From an uncultured Lachnospiraceae bacterium (GTDB taxonomy: Bacteria > Bacillota > Clostridia > Lachnospirales > Lachnospiraceae): a DNA stretch of 38,656 nucleotides. Shown piece by piece: positions 1-9,305 of the stretch (within the stretch, counting starts at the first letter, position 1; the number at the start of each line of letters is the position of its first letter). Under the pieces are notes generated by a model. That model did no database searches. It was not told the origin of the DNA and saw only the letters and a list, made by a program, of their open reading frames with translations. Made by a program: the position numbers and the translations under genes. Where the stretch lies: contig CAMVGV010000024.1 of NCBI GenBank assembly GCA_947167135.1, positions 1 to 38,656 on the forward strand, given 5' to 3'.

Positions 1-149
1 AGTGCTTTATCTAGGAATTTTCAGGGTTGCATTGCTGTTTGTTTGTCAAAGTGCTCCGCCGTTCCGCTTCCTTCAAGGATTCCGGATCCGGCTCCTGCCC
101 GTTTTAGCTGTATTTTCGGGCAAAAATCACGCCGCCCTCAAGCGGCGCG
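1..149 (-). other. probable rRNA-operon leader, transcribed leftwards
   Basis: This is the stretch downstream of the promoter at 156-184. Read on the minus strand it starts with a GC-rich hairpin (CGCCGC at 142-147 pairing with 130-135, then a T-rich run), has a second hairpin with GCCCG/CGGGC arms around 98-122, and ends in an ACTTTGACAAACAAACAG-like segment. From memory, similar segments precede 16S rRNA in Clostridia. No rRNA body is inside the window, so the call rests on promoter strength and leader style. An open frame at 2-205 on the plus strand runs through the hairpins and the A/T tracts and is not credible. Confidence 0.5.
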
Positions 150-155
150 ATAGTT

Positions 156-184
156 ATATTAACATTGCGTATCGTATAAGTCAA
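156..184 (-). promoter_or_regulatory. strong sigma-A promoter with A-tract UP element (rrn type)
   Basis: On the minus strand TTGACT (184-179) is followed after exactly 17 bases by TAATAT (161-156). Immediately upstream, at about 188-222, is an almost uninterrupted run of A and T tracts like an UP element. The predicted start is near 149. Consensus spacing plus the UP-like tract is typical of stable-RNA promoters. Confidence 0.65.
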
Positions 185-236
185 CAACTTTTTTTATTTT
201 TTTAAAAATTTTTTTGAGCTCTTATTTTTGAGGCGT

Positions 237-659
237 TTACGATTCCCCGGATAAACTGAGATAAAACCTGAATTCTTTCTCCATTGAAGAGTCTCCTCTC
301 CTGTACTGATCCAGCCTGAGTCTGAGCTTGTCAGATACCCCGTTTTCAAGCTTTCTCGCAAACGGTCTTCCCGATCCGGTTATTGCTTCATAATCATTTT
401 TCAATTCCGATCCCATTTTTCGCGGGTTATATCAAATCCGATAATATACTCCTTTGAGCTGTCGCCGAATGCCTTTAATAATTCGTCATTGGATGGCACC
501 GGATAATCCATTCCGGTCAGACTCACAATACGCCGGTAGACAACAGGACTGTTCAATATGAACATAAAAATCCGCTTCGTTATTGTCCAGTGCCGAAATC
601 AGATGGAATAAGCTCTCCGGCGACAGATAAGCCGTGATCATATATGCTATGGTCTTCAT
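237..659 (-). pseudogene. decayed core-2/I-branching-type glycosyltransferase (GT14-like)
   Basis: Three reading-frame pieces in order resemble one bacterial beta-1,6-N-acetylglucosaminyltransferase-like protein. The start at 659 gives an N-terminus MKTIAYMITAYLSPE with a later ALDNNEADFYVHIE, like the family's start up to the 'VHID' strand. Near 540 the frame shifts and an internal block is missing: YRRIVSLTGMDYPVPSNDE follows, matching the 'LSG.DYP' region, then EYIIGFDITREKWDRN and a stop. A third frame (416-237) has RPFARKLENGVSDKL, resembling the FARKF motif near the family's C-terminus. Normal members are about 290 residues; about 130 codons remain, in different frames. The family call is by eye from these motifs. 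Confidence 0.55.
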
Positions 660-715
660 TATGACTTCATTGTACACCTTCGTGTATATCCGCTCAACTC
701 CGGTCTTTCGATGAT

Positions 716-2464
716 TTAAGCGCCTGAAGCCCCTGTCAAAACCCAGTTCCTGCTTTCGGTCTGCAGCCTTGCCATATGTGCGAATAATCCGCCGGCCTTA
801 AGGAGCTTTTCCGGGGAATCCTGTTCGCTGACGGTACCGTCAGAGAGAACGACCACCTTATCCGCCCCGGCCACGGTCCGCATCCTGTGAGCTATTATCA
901 GAACCGTCTTATCCTTTATAAGCCTTGAAATGGCGCTCTGTACCCTGCTTTCATTCTCCACATCCAGTGACGCGGTGGCCTCATCAAGAAGGATTATCGG
1001 AGCATCCTTGAGGAAAGCCCTTGCTATGGAGATCCTCTGCCTTTCTCCACCGGACAGGTCGCTTCCGTTTTCTCCTATATTGGTATCGAAGCCATTGGGA
1101 AGAGATTCAATGAATTCATCACAGTTTGCAAGTCTTGCTGCCTCCCGCACTTCCTCGTCCGTGGCATCCTTTCTGCCCACGCGTATATTTTCCATAACCG
1201 TATTATTAAACAGCACCACATCCTGGAATACTATGGAGAAGGACGAAAGAAGCGTCTCCGGGTCTATATCCTTCACATCCACCCCGCCGATCAGGATCCT
1301 TCCCTGATCCGCATCCCAGAAACGCGCCGCCAGCCTTGACACAGTGGTTTTTCCTCCGCCGGAGGGTCCCACAAGGGCTGTGACCTCTCCCTGCTTTGCG
1401 GTAAAGGAGACATTTTGCAATACATCCTTACCGTCTTCATAGGAGAAGCCTGCGTGATCAAAGGTAATATCATATCCGCCGGGATTAAAGGAGCTGCTTC
1501 CTATCTGCTCCTCCGCCTCATTTATGGTATTCATTCTGTCAACATTAACCTGCAGTGCATTAACGGCGCCCAGATTGATAAGAGTACCTGACATAGGCTC
1601 ATAAAGTCTGGATGCCACCAGCAGAAAGCAGAAGAACTGCATCAGGCCGAGGTTCCCCTCAAGCAGAAGCTCCGAGCCCGTCAGGGCAACAGTGGCGATA
1701 CCGAATTTCAGGATCATCTGGGATGTCACCACAAACATAGCAACACCAAGCTCACTGAAGATGGAGCGCTTTTCCACCTCGTTGATCTTTTCATTAAGCT
1801 CAGATAGAAAGGCCTTTTCCGCGTTATTGCTCTTCAGGTCTCTGGAGACCTCTATAAATTCCTGCACCCCTTCATTTAATTCAACCTTGGCTTTTACCTG
1901 TTTACGGGTGAAGAAATTCTGCATCCTCTTTGATGTGATCACTATAAAAAGAGAAACCGGTATGGGCCAGACTGCAGCAAGGGCCATTTGGGGATGGAAG
2001 AAAAAGAGGCTGACCGAGATTATCATTGTGGAAATGATGCTTCCATAGTATTGGGGGATCTGGTGTGAGCTCGCATGCTCCAGAGCCTCCGCATCGGTCA
2101 TTATCGCGTTGGTGAGATCCGCGAGATCCCTCTTTCCAAAGAAGGAAAGCGGCAGCTTCCTCAGCTTTTCCGCGAGATTCACCCTTCTTGTACCGGACTC
2201 GGCATAGGTGGTAAAGAAGGTAGTATTGTACTGCCATATTGTTGTAAGCATTATAAGGACCAGGCAAAGCAGAATCCCGGAAATGTAAAGAGGAGCCTTA
2301 TCCACGAGTGCTGCCCCCTGAATCCAGTCTCCGGTAAAATTGTACAATAAGCCCACAGGAAACATCAGCGCCAGATTTGATGCCACCACCGACAGAATTG
2401 CTATGATCATATCCTTCGCCCCTTTATCGGAAAGAGCAAATTTTTCTTTTAATATACTTATCAT
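716..2464 (-). CDS. ABC exporter subunit B (fused permease-ATPase)
   Basis: Half-transporter of 582 residues: an ABC transporter type 1 membrane domain with about six helices (residues 20-300) followed by a nucleotide-binding domain (about 330-570). Walker A GPSGGGKTT is at 366-374; the signature LSGGERQR, Walker B IILLDEATASLD and the switch histidine in IIAHRMRTV are intact. Its start overlaps the stop of the next half-transporter by four bases, so the two are translationally coupled and should form a heterodimer. Family resemblance is to the paired exporters found beside TetR regulators in Clostridia (siderophore, peptide or drug export). The substrate cannot be read from sequence. This partner looks full length, unlike subunit A. 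Confidence 0.9.
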   Translation of the reverse strand: MISILKEKFALSDKGAKDMIIAILSVVASNLALMFPVGLLYNFTGDWIQGAALVDKAPLYISGILLCLVLIMLTTIWQYNTTFFTTYAESGTRRVNLAEKLRKLPLSFFGKRDLADLTNAIMTDAEALEHASSHQIPQYYGSIISTMIISVSLFFFHPQMALAAVWPIPVSLFIVITSKRMQNFFTRKQVKAKVELNEGVQEFIEVSRDLKSNNAEKAFLSELNEKINEVEKRSIFSELGVAMFVVTSQMILKFGIATVALTGSELLLEGNLGLMQFFCFLLVASRLYEPMSGTLINLGAVNALQVNVDRMNTINEAEEQIGSSSFNPGGYDITFDHAGFSYEDGKDVLQNVSFTAKQGEVTALVGPSGGGKTTVSRLAARFWDADQGRILIGGVDVKDIDPETLLSSFSIVFQDVVLFNNTVMENIRVGRKDATDEEVREAARLANCDEFIESLPNGFDTNIGENGSDLSGGERQRISIARAFLKDAPIILLDEATASLDVENESRVQSAISRLIKDKTVLIIAHRMRTVAGADKVVVLSDGTVSEQDSPEKLLKAGGLFAHMARLQTESRNWVLTGASGA

Positions 2465-3984
2465 ACCGCTACACCTACCTTCCAGCTTGCTGCCTTGTTG
2501 TATTCATCCCACATCTTGCTGTACAGCTCCTTACTTTGCAGGAGTTCGTCATGCGTTCCTTCTTCCTCGACCTTTCCCTTGTCCATCATATATATCCTGT
2601 CGGCATTCCGGACAGTTGAGAGGCGGTGGGCTATCATTATTACAGTAGACTGCTTTGTAAGCTCTCCGAAGGCCTTCTGGACAAGCGCCTCATTATCGGG
2701 ATCCGCAAAGGCTGTTGCTTCATCCAGTATCACCACCGGAGCCTTTTTCAAAATAGCCCTGGCGATGGCGATACGCTGCTGCTCCCCGCCGGAAAGATAG
2801 GTTCCCTCACTGCCGAGGACAGTATGTATCCCATCCGGCAGACGATCAATAATGTCATCACACCGGGCAAGGCTCAGCGCCTTCCTTATCTCATCCTCCG
2901 TTGCATCAGGTTTTGCTATTTTCAGATTATCTGCAATGGATCTTTTTAAGAGCCTGCTGTCCTGAAAAACATAGGAAACCGTGTTCATCAGCTCGTCCTT
3001 CTCTATGTCCCGTACATCGGCTCCTCCGATCTTCACGCTGCCCTCCTCTGCATCAAAGAACCTGGAAATAAGACCCGCTGCCGTTGTCTTCCCGCTTCCC
3101 GACGGCCCTACAAGAGCAATGATCTTATCCTCTTCCGCCTTCAGCGAAAGATCATTAACTGCCGGAGCGGCATCCTCTGAATAATGATAGGTCACGTGGC
3201 TTAATTCTACGGAAGCCCCCTCCGGATGAACGGCCCTCACCGGTTCCGGAAGAGGCTTTATATCAAAGATCTCCTTTGTTCTTTTCAGAGTATCATTTAA
3301 CTTCATTGTGTTCTCAGACATAAACATGATCCTGTTCATTGTTGTCACGATAACAGGTGTAAAGATCACATAAAACAGGAAATTCGTGAGAATGTCCGCG
3401 GATGCTTCACTTCCCCCTGTAAGGAACAGCACAAGACAGATAAGAAAAGCAAATGCCGAATTGATAAAAACAGTAAACAAAGTCATTGAAGGCCGCATAT
3501 TCTTTGTATAACTGATACAGAACTTTCCGTAATCATCAATGGCCTTCTTAAACCTGTGAAATGAAAACACTGTCTGTCCAAAGGTTTTTACCACAGGTAT
3601 GCCGCGGACATATTCCACAGCTTCATTACTCATTTTTTCAAGAGCGTCCTGATAACGCTTCATATCCTCTTCCATCCGTGGTCCTGTCATCCTCATCATG
3701 CAGGCAAATGCCATGAAAAAAGGTACCAGGCAGGCCACGCCGAATCTCCAGTCATAAATGAAGAGCATTATTATCATACACACCGGAGTTACAACCGCCT
3801 GGATCATATCCGGCAGATTATGGGCAAGCATTGTTTCCGTGGAGCCCGTTGTTTCCAGTACCACCCGTCGAAGCTTACCGGATCCCATTTCGTCCGCGAA
3901 GCCCACCGGTAACCGCGCGATGTGGGAAAGCAAAGCCTTTTTCATTCCCGAAGCAGTCCTGAACGCCGCCAGATGCGAGTACAT
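2461..3984 (-). CDS. ABC exporter subunit A, N-terminally truncated
   Basis: The permease-ATPase partner of the downstream gene. The open frame is 507 residues, against roughly 580-590 for relatives. It begins at YSHLAAFRTASGMKKALL, which in relatives lies after the first two membrane helices, so about 75 residues are missing. The ATPase part is intact: Walker A GPSGSGKTT (293-301), LSGGEQQR, VVILDEATAFAD, and H-loop MIAHRLSTV. The good ribosome-binding site GGAGG (4008-4004) serves an ATG at 3998 that encodes MREKK and then reads out of frame by 14 bases relative to the ATG at 3984. This looks like an internal deletion plus frame loss. Expression would require weak internal initiation, so the transporter may be dead. 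Confidence 0.8.
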   Translation of the reverse strand: MYSHLAAFRTASGMKKALLSHIARLPVGFADEMGSGKLRRVVLETTGSTETMLAHNLPDMIQAVVTPVCMIIMLFIYDWRFGVACLVPFFMAFACMMRMTGPRMEEDMKRYQDALEKMSNEAVEYVRGIPVVKTFGQTVFSFHRFKKAIDDYGKFCISYTKNMRPSMTLFTVFINSAFAFLICLVLFLTGGSEASADILTNFLFYVIFTPVIVTTMNRIMFMSENTMKLNDTLKRTKEIFDIKPLPEPVRAVHPEGASVELSHVTYHYSEDAAPAVNDLSLKAEEDKIIALVGPSGSGKTTAAGLISRFFDAEEGSVKIGGADVRDIEKDELMNTVSYVFQDSRLLKRSIADNLKIAKPDATEDEIRKALSLARCDDIIDRLPDGIHTVLGSEGTYLSGGEQQRIAIARAILKKAPVVILDEATAFADPDNEALVQKAFGELTKQSTVIMIAHRLSTVRNADRIYMMDKGKVEEEGTHDELLQSKELYSKMWDEYNKAASWKVGVAV

Positions 3985-4021
3985 TTCTTTTCTCTCATCC
4001 TAACCTCCATTTCGATCAGTG

Positions 4022-4049
4022 ATTGTATTTTTGATCTGACCGCTGTCGA
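4022..4049 (-). promoter_or_regulatory. promoter of the ABC exporter genes
   Basis: On the minus strand TCGACA (4049-4044) is followed after 16 bases by TACAAT (4027-4022), each one mismatch from consensus. The start would fall near 4015, just upstream of the GGAGG at 4008-4004. Confidence 0.55.
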
Positions 4050-4052
4050 TCA
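4037..4052. promoter_or_regulatory. candidate TetR operator at the ABC promoter
   Basis: TGACCGCTGTCGATCA overlaps the -35 of the exporter promoter. It is a shortened version of the palindrome upstream of the TetR gene, which reads TGACCGCT-AAC-AGCGATCA on the other strand. Flanking words TCAGTGATT (4016-4024) and TGATCACTAA (4061-4070) also recur around the palindrome at 4737-4763. Shared words at both promoters point to one regulator. Confidence 0.5.
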
Positions 4053-4074
4053 CCCTGTTTTGATCACTAACAAA

Positions 4075-4098
4075 AAGAAAAAAGGCCCGAAGGCCTTT
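4075..4098 (-). terminator. intrinsic terminator of the TetR gene
   Basis: On the minus strand AAAGGCC-TTCG-GGCCTTT is followed by a run of T with one C. It has a UUCG tetraloop and starts right at the TetR stop codon, separating the regulator's transcript from the exporter genes. Confidence 0.8.
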
Positions 4099-4710
4099 TC
4101 AACATCCCATTATGTAGTGCCACCCCGGCAGGAAGAATTCCTCGATGGTTTTCAGGTGGTGCATTGCTTTTTCCAGCGGATAATTATGAGCCACCGGTTC
4201 AAAAATAGCGGTCGTATACGCGCTCATCAGAATATGCAACTCATCCTCGCTCACATCCTTTACCGGAAAGCCCTGTTCCCGCAGCCTCTCGAAGGTCTCC
4301 AGCATGATCCTCTGATGCTCCATCACAAGCTTATTGACAAAGTCTTCATACTTTGTCCCCTGTGAGCAGCAGATGATCAGACGGAACTCGTCCATATTGG
4401 GGTAAACCACCTCCCGGATCATGTCCACCTCATTATCCTTCCACATCTCATCATAGTTTCCGGAAAGAAGACCGTCATAGCCTCTTTTGATGTGGGACTC
4501 CATCCAGGCATCGAATTTCTCGATCGCAGGGTCAACAAGCTCTGAAAAAATGGCTTCCTTATCCTTGAAATGACGGTATAAGCCTCCCGATGTGATCCCG
4601 GCTCTTGCCGCGATCGAGCGGGTCGACGCGTTCTGGAATCCCTTCTCCAGGAATTCCTGCTTTGCTGCCGGAATTATGCGATTATGGCTTTCCGTCTTGT
4701 CCTTGGGCAT
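4099..4710 (-). CDS. TetR/AcrR family transcriptional regulator
   Basis: Protein of 203 residues with an N-terminal helix-turn-helix: the segment ASTRSIAARAGITSGGLYRH (about residues 28-47) is the usual TetR recognition unit, followed by FKDKEAIFSEL. The remaining helices form a ligand-binding and dimerisation domain with no recognisable ligand signature. The gene is followed by its own terminator and lies directly upstream of the ABC exporter genes on the same strand. A palindrome over its own start site, with related words at the exporter promoter, suggests it represses both itself and the exporter and is released by a transported compound. That last step is inference from the family. Confidence 0.9.
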   Translation of the reverse strand: MPKDKTESHNRIIPAAKQEFLEKGFQNASTRSIAARAGITSGGLYRHFKDKEAIFSELVDPAIEKFDAWMESHIKRGYDGLLSGNYDEMWKDNEVDMIREVVYPNMDEFRLIICCSQGTKYEDFVNKLVMEHQRIMLETFERLREQGFPVKDVSEDELHILMSAYTTAIFEPVAHNYPLEKAMHHLKTIEEFFLPGWHYIMGC

Positions 4711-4736
4711 AGCTAGCCTTTCTTTCAGAATGATTA

Positions 4737-4763
4737 TTAGTGATCGCTGTTAGCGGTCAGTGA
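4737..4763. promoter_or_regulatory. TetR autoregulatory operator (imperfect palindrome)
   Basis: Two 12-base arms, TTAGTGATCGCT and AGCGGTCAGTGA, are separated by GTT and match at 9 of 12 positions as an inverted repeat; the inner eight differ at one pair. The palindrome covers the predicted start site of the TetR promoter, as expected for a repressor. Confidence 0.6.
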
Positions 4764-4765
4764 TT

Positions 4766-4794
4766 ACTATAAAACCAAAAGTCAGAATTGTCAA
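4766..4794 (-). promoter_or_regulatory. promoter of the TetR gene
   Basis: A consensus TTGACA (4794-4789), a 17-base spacer and TATAGT (4771-4766) on the minus strand, 56 bases upstream of the ATG. The operator palindrome begins three bases after the -10. Confidence 0.75.
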
Positions 4795-4820
4795 TACCCA
4801 TTTTGTATAAGTCATAACTC

Positions 4821-7244
4821 TTATTTTTTCAAGAAATTCTTATCCCTGCGGATACATAAGATGAGAACCGCCAAAGCGACAAGCGATATGATCCTGCCGG
4901 GGACGGTACCCTGGGGCAGATACTTCATTTCCACGGAATGATCACCGGGAGCGGCATCGAAGGACATAAGTATCCCCGCTGCCTTCTTCTGCTCCGTCTC
5001 CTTCCCGTCCACATAGATTCTCCAGCCCTTGTCGTATGGCAGTGAAAGGGTCACGACTCCGCCATCCTCCGGAATGCGGATCCTTCCCTTTAGATGTGAT
5101 GATGTTATCTTCGTAAGAGACGCGGGATTTGAACGCACCTCAGACATGAGGTCATTAACCTTATCCCTGTCCTCGAAGTAAAAGAACGACTTTCCGAGAG
5201 TCAGGCTGTCGTCAACAAGTCTTATACTGATGGTGATCTCGGGAGCCTTCTTTGTTTTGTGAAAGCTCACAATATTCCATCTGTAGCGGGAGAAATATTC
5301 TCCGAAGCTTATCTCGTTCCTGAATATCTCCGCCCTCTGAATCTTATCCGAATCAAAGAACCCAAACAGATTCTGTTCCCAGTTATCTATCTTTATCCCG
5401 GTTATTATCCAGGCCTCCTTGTCCGGATCCTGCTTCTCATAAACAGTGTAATCCCTTTCTTTTCTTTCATTCAGGTTTACCGTATTCACATACAGCACCT
5501 CGGCCTTCCTGAATATCCCGTTTTCCTTGCCGTTTAAGCTGTCGGCTATAGCCTCCTGAAGCAGGAAGGGATCCGCATTGTAGGCATTGTAATTGATATC
5601 CCGGATCTTTTCCGTAGTGTTAAACATAAAGGGAAGGGCGGAATTATTCCGGAAGACGGAAATATCCTCATCCTTAAGGAGCCTCTCATACTTATTGGGA
5701 GTGGAGGTGAACTGGGAAAGAATGTAGCGTACCCCAAGAAAGCTCTCCAGGAAATCCGTTGTGGATTCATTATAAAAGGACCAGTTTCCGTTATTACGAA
5801 ATCCCAGCTTGCCCATAAAGTTTATCTTTTCCTTCTTCTCACTTGAGCTGAAATGGGATAGTCCCGCATAATCAAACTGCATGGCATCATTATTGGTGCG
5901 CCTGAAGGTCTTCTCCATACGATAAAGCTCATTTGGTTCAAGGAAAGTATCACTGTCCTCATAGCAGAGCTTCAGCCTCTCCTCCGTCCTTTCAAGATAA
6001 TCCTGATACTCAGACAGCGAAGAAAGCCCGTAGTAATTCAGGACATCCTGATAATTTACGGTAAGATCCGATAGCTGGACGATGGTCAGAAGCAGGGGGA
6101 AAATGAGCGAAAGCCGCTTTTTCTCCGATAAGGGTCCTTTCAGTACAGCGATATACGCCCTGTGCGCACATAGGATCATAAGGAAGGACAGCATATAGGA
6201 ATATCTGTAAGGAAAGCCTATGGGCTGATTGAAGCCATGCCAGGCAACGTTTAACAGATTTATCCAGAAATTGCCTATGAGAAACAGGCAGAAAGCAAGA
6301 GCCACAAGCCTCTCCTTCAGCGGAAAGCCCTTATATAACAGAAAGATCAGAAAGAATACCACCGTCAGCGTTCCGCAGAAGACATTCGGGAGACCGGTGC
6401 TTACGTTTCCGTCAAAGGCACAGGCAAAAAACTGGCGCGGCAGGCGTGTAAGGGAAAAGGTGCGGAAGATCCCAAAGGAAAAGCTGTTTTTCTCACCCTT
6501 CAGGGACAGCACCGCAGGAAGCAGATTGAATGCGCTTAGCAGTATTGCGATAAGTGAACTCCCGGCAAAGGAAAATACCGCTCTTTTATCCGGCCCTCTT
6601 TTTATCTCCTCAGATACAAAGAACAGAAATGCGAAAATGCAGATCATATAGCCGGAGTAATAATTAAAAAGAACAGCTGCTGAAAGTGTGATAATATACA
6701 GAAGCTTTTTTTCCGGTTTATCAATAAGCTCGAGAAGCCCCAAAATGATAAGAGGAAAGAGGATAAGATTTCCGGAATACATTGTAAGCTGGAAGTAGGT
6801 TGCCGCAAAACCGCACAGGGCATAGGAAACGGAAAACAGCACGGATCTGACATCCGCCTCATATTTTTCCGCTAAAAGGACTGCCATTGTCAGAGAAGAT
6901 AAGGCAGCAGTAAGGACAATAACTAAAGACTCCGCTACCGGAAGCATTGAATTCGGGAAAAGCAGGGTAAGGTAATTTAAGGGTGACAGATAATAGTAGG
7001 CGGAAAAGCCCGCCATGGATCCACCCAGATTCTTACTGAAGGAATAGGAAAAGTCATTGTTTCCGGCAACAATGGTTTTCAGATACGCGAGATAATCCAC
7101 GAACTGGTATTCCATATCGCCGGTCATCACCGTTTTGTCCCCGAAGGGCCAGATCCCGTGCAGGGCAAATACAATGACCAGAAGAAGCACCGGAATAAAA
7201 AAGGATAAGAGATACAAACATATTCTCTGTTTTTTGTCTGTCAT
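4821..7244 (-). CDS. YfhO-family polytopic membrane protein
   Basis: Large membrane protein of 807 residues. The N-terminal half holds about a dozen hydrophobic helices (the first at residues 10-30). A mainly hydrophilic extracytoplasmic C-terminal half follows, then a last helix near residues 785-800 and a basic tail. The segments [20 protein letters not shown] and [17 protein letters not shown] match the YfhO family, whose members are linked to glycosylation of lipoteichoic acid or other wall polymers in Bacillota and have a GT-C-like fold. The ribosome-binding site is GGAGGATAAGGG. It is last in the tatD-rsmA-chemoreceptor run, 40 bases after the chemoreceptor. The substrate is not predictable here. 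Confidence 0.85.
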   Translation of the reverse strand: MTDKKQRICLYLLSFFIPVLLLVIVFALHGIWPFGDKTVMTGDMEYQFVDYLAYLKTIVAGNNDFSYSFSKNLGGSMAGFSAYYYLSPLNYLTLLFPNSMLPVAESLVIVLTAALSSLTMAVLLAEKYEADVRSVLFSVSYALCGFAATYFQLTMYSGNLILFPLIILGLLELIDKPEKKLLYIITLSAAVLFNYYSGYMICIFAFLFFVSEEIKRGPDKRAVFSFAGSSLIAILLSAFNLLPAVLSLKGEKNSFSFGIFRTFSLTRLPRQFFACAFDGNVSTGLPNVFCGTLTVVFFLIFLLYKGFPLKERLVALAFCLFLIGNFWINLLNVAWHGFNQPIGFPYRYSYMLSFLMILCAHRAYIAVLKGPLSEKKRLSLIFPLLLTIVQLSDLTVNYQDVLNYYGLSSLSEYQDYLERTEERLKLCYEDSDTFLEPNELYRMEKTFRRTNNDAMQFDYAGLSHFSSSEKKEKINFMGKLGFRNNGNWSFYNESTTDFLESFLGVRYILSQFTSTPNKYERLLKDEDISVFRNNSALPFMFNTTEKIRDINYNAYNADPFLLQEAIADSLNGKENGIFRKAEVLYVNTVNLNERKERDYTVYEKQDPDKEAWIITGIKIDNWEQNLFGFFDSDKIQRAEIFRNEISFGEYFSRYRWNIVSFHKTKKAPEITISIRLVDDSLTLGKSFFYFEDRDKVNDLMSEVRSNPASLTKITSSHLKGRIRIPEDGGVVTLSLPYDKGWRIYVDGKETEQKKAAGILMSFDAAPGDHSVEMKYLPQGTVPGRIISLVALAVLILCIRRDKNFLKK

Positions 7245-7284
7245 CCCTTATCCTCCGATCATCCTCATTTCAAGTCCCGCCGGA

Positions 7285-9264
7285 TCAAAGCTTGAAGAAT
7301 TCCAGATCCTCTTCCAGCTTCTTTGCCAGGTCATTAAGATCAGCCGCAGACTGTGAAAGCACATTGACCGTAGCATTCAGCTCCTGCATGGATGCACTGG
7401 TCTCTTCTGTAGATGCTGCATTCTCCTGTGATATGGCGGAAAGTGAATCCATGGCATCCACGATTATGGTCTTGCTGGCGGCACTTTCCTCAGAAAGTCC
7501 GGAAATGGTGGATACCCCGTCAACAGTGGATCCCACACCGCTTATCAGCTCATTTATCGTATTGACCGTGTTGTGGAGAACCTCGTTTACGCTGTTTCCG
7601 ATCTCCGTAACCTCTCCGGTCTTTGTAATAGCGTTTTTGGACTGGCTAAGGAGCTTTGTCATCTCGCTCCTTATCTCCTCCGCTGTCTGGGCGGACTCTG
7701 TGGCAAGCTTCCCTATCTCCTCAGCCACAACCGCAAAACCGCGGCCTGCTTCTCCCGCTCTTGCCGCTTCAATGGAAGCATTGAGGGCGAGAAGGTTTGT
7801 CTGTGAAGCAATGGAGGTTATGCCGTCAACCCTTTCATTAACCGCGTGAACCGCCGCATTTGTGGCATTCATTCCATCCGTGATCTCCTGCATTGCGGCA
7901 CTCATATTGTCCATATTTGCAGAAAGCCTGGTCAGTGCATCTGCGGAAGAGGTACTGGAGTCGTTCATTGATGATGCTGTCGACGCAAGAGTCTCGGCAT
8001 TATTGGCAACATTCTGTATGGCATCGGAAAGTGTTCCGATATTTTCCGTTGCTCTCTGGATAGTATCTGCCTGCTCGGTAGCGCCCTTTGCAACCTCCTG
8101 TACCGCTTCGGACACATCATCGGTGGTCTGGCTTATCTGTCCGGCAGTTTCCGCAAGAGCCTGTGACGACTCGCTTACGGAATTCATGACATTTTTCAGA
8201 TCCGTCACCACTCCCCTGACATGATCCAGGACGCTGTTGGTATTATCAACGATATTTCCGAATTCATCCCTTCGTCCCGCATATCCCCTGATCTCCTTAA
8301 ACTCACCCTCTGCAAAGGCAGAAAGGCTTTTATTGATCGCGTTAATCGGCCTCACAAAGGACTGTGCGGTGACAAGGACAACGATCACCGCAAGTATGAT
8401 AAGAATAACTCCGATAACTGCGATCACAATGGCGCTGGATCTCGCATGAGCCGTAGCATCTTTAAGGTTAATGGCGTTGACTACCCTCCATCCGGATACA
8501 GGCTCCTTCATATATGCCATCATAGCAGTATATCCCCTGCCTGTATCAGCGGTGTATGTACCCTCATCCAGTCCGGAGGTCATAAACCGGGACTTGCTCC
8601 TGTCGTCCTCATCTCCCGGTTCGATCGAATACTGGGAATGTGCGGCTACTATACCCTTACTGTCCGCCAGGAAGCCGTCTGACGTAGCTCCCGCCAGGAA
8701 ATCATGCAGATACTCCAGATCCACATTTCTCTGAACAATACCGATGACGGCCGTTCCGTCTCCGTTATATACTGGTGTCGACAACGTCATTATGCGGCTG
8801 CCGCTGGACTTGCTGACTATCATATCGGAAACAAAGTGCTTTCCCGCCATTGCCTCCTTAAAATAATCCCTGTCCGCCACATTCACACAGTCTCCCTTTG
8901 TCCGGAAGAGCTGCTGTCCGGAGGTATCGGATACCGCTATGACATTACCGTCTCCAAAGTGGTCATTCACCACGTTCAAGTAGTAAATGATATCCCCTTC
9001 CAGTCCGTCAAAATTCTCTCCGGACAAAAACATCTTTATCTCCGGCGATGCTGCCACTGCATCGATCGCCGCAAAATTCTCCTCCAGAGTCCCGGAAAAC
9101 TCCGCTTCTATCTGGCGGCAGGTAAGCATATTCTGGAGACCCGCATCCTCCATGGCCTTATCCGTGATGGACCTGTAACTGATGATCAGAAGCACCGCTC
9201 CCATAATGATAAGCGGTACCAGCGCCATAATAAGAAGCTGCGTCCTTACCTTGAATTTTGACAT
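7285..9264 (-). CDS. methyl-accepting chemotaxis protein with Cache-type sensor
   Basis: Transmembrane chemoreceptor, 659 residues from the ATG at 9264. That start is preferred over an in-frame ATG at 9309 because GGAGGGAGAG lies just upstream and the protein then opens with the first helix (residues 8-28). An extracytoplasmic double-Cache-like sensor follows (about 35-270; [19 protein letters not shown] is typical of the family), then helix 277-299, a HAMP linker and the signalling domain with hairpin tip [20 protein letters not shown] and [13 protein letters not shown]. No CheR-binding pentapeptide is visible at the C-terminus (LEFFKL). The ligand is unknown. It lies between rsmA and yfhO and is probably co-transcribed with them. 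Confidence 0.92.
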   Translation of the reverse strand: MSKFKVRTQLLIMALVPLIIMGAVLLIISYRSITDKAMEDAGLQNMLTCRQIEAEFSGTLEENFAAIDAVAASPEIKMFLSGENFDGLEGDIIYYLNVVNDHFGDGNVIAVSDTSGQQLFRTKGDCVNVADRDYFKEAMAGKHFVSDMIVSKSSGSRIMTLSTPVYNGDGTAVIGIVQRNVDLEYLHDFLAGATSDGFLADSKGIVAAHSQYSIEPGDEDDRSKSRFMTSGLDEGTYTADTGRGYTAMMAYMKEPVSGWRVVNAINLKDATAHARSSAIVIAVIGVILIILAVIVVLVTAQSFVRPINAINKSLSAFAEGEFKEIRGYAGRRDEFGNIVDNTNSVLDHVRGVVTDLKNVMNSVSESSQALAETAGQISQTTDDVSEAVQEVAKGATEQADTIQRATENIGTLSDAIQNVANNAETLASTASSMNDSSTSSADALTRLSANMDNMSAAMQEITDGMNATNAAVHAVNERVDGITSIASQTNLLALNASIEAARAGEAGRGFAVVAEEIGKLATESAQTAEEIRSEMTKLLSQSKNAITKTGEVTEIGNSVNEVLHNTVNTINELISGVGSTVDGVSTISGLSEESAASKTIIVDAMDSLSAISQENAASTEETSASMQELNATVNVLSQSAADLNDLAKKLEEDLEFFKL

Positions 9265-9305
9265 TTTATCTCTCCCTCCATAAATTCTCCGTAATGCAAA
9301 GTATA

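Noticed and set aside
2-205. Plus-strand open frame of 67 codons at the left edge
   Set aside because: It runs through the promoter, the leader hairpin and A/T tracts of the rrn-type promoter, has no ribosome-binding site and no recognisable protein features.
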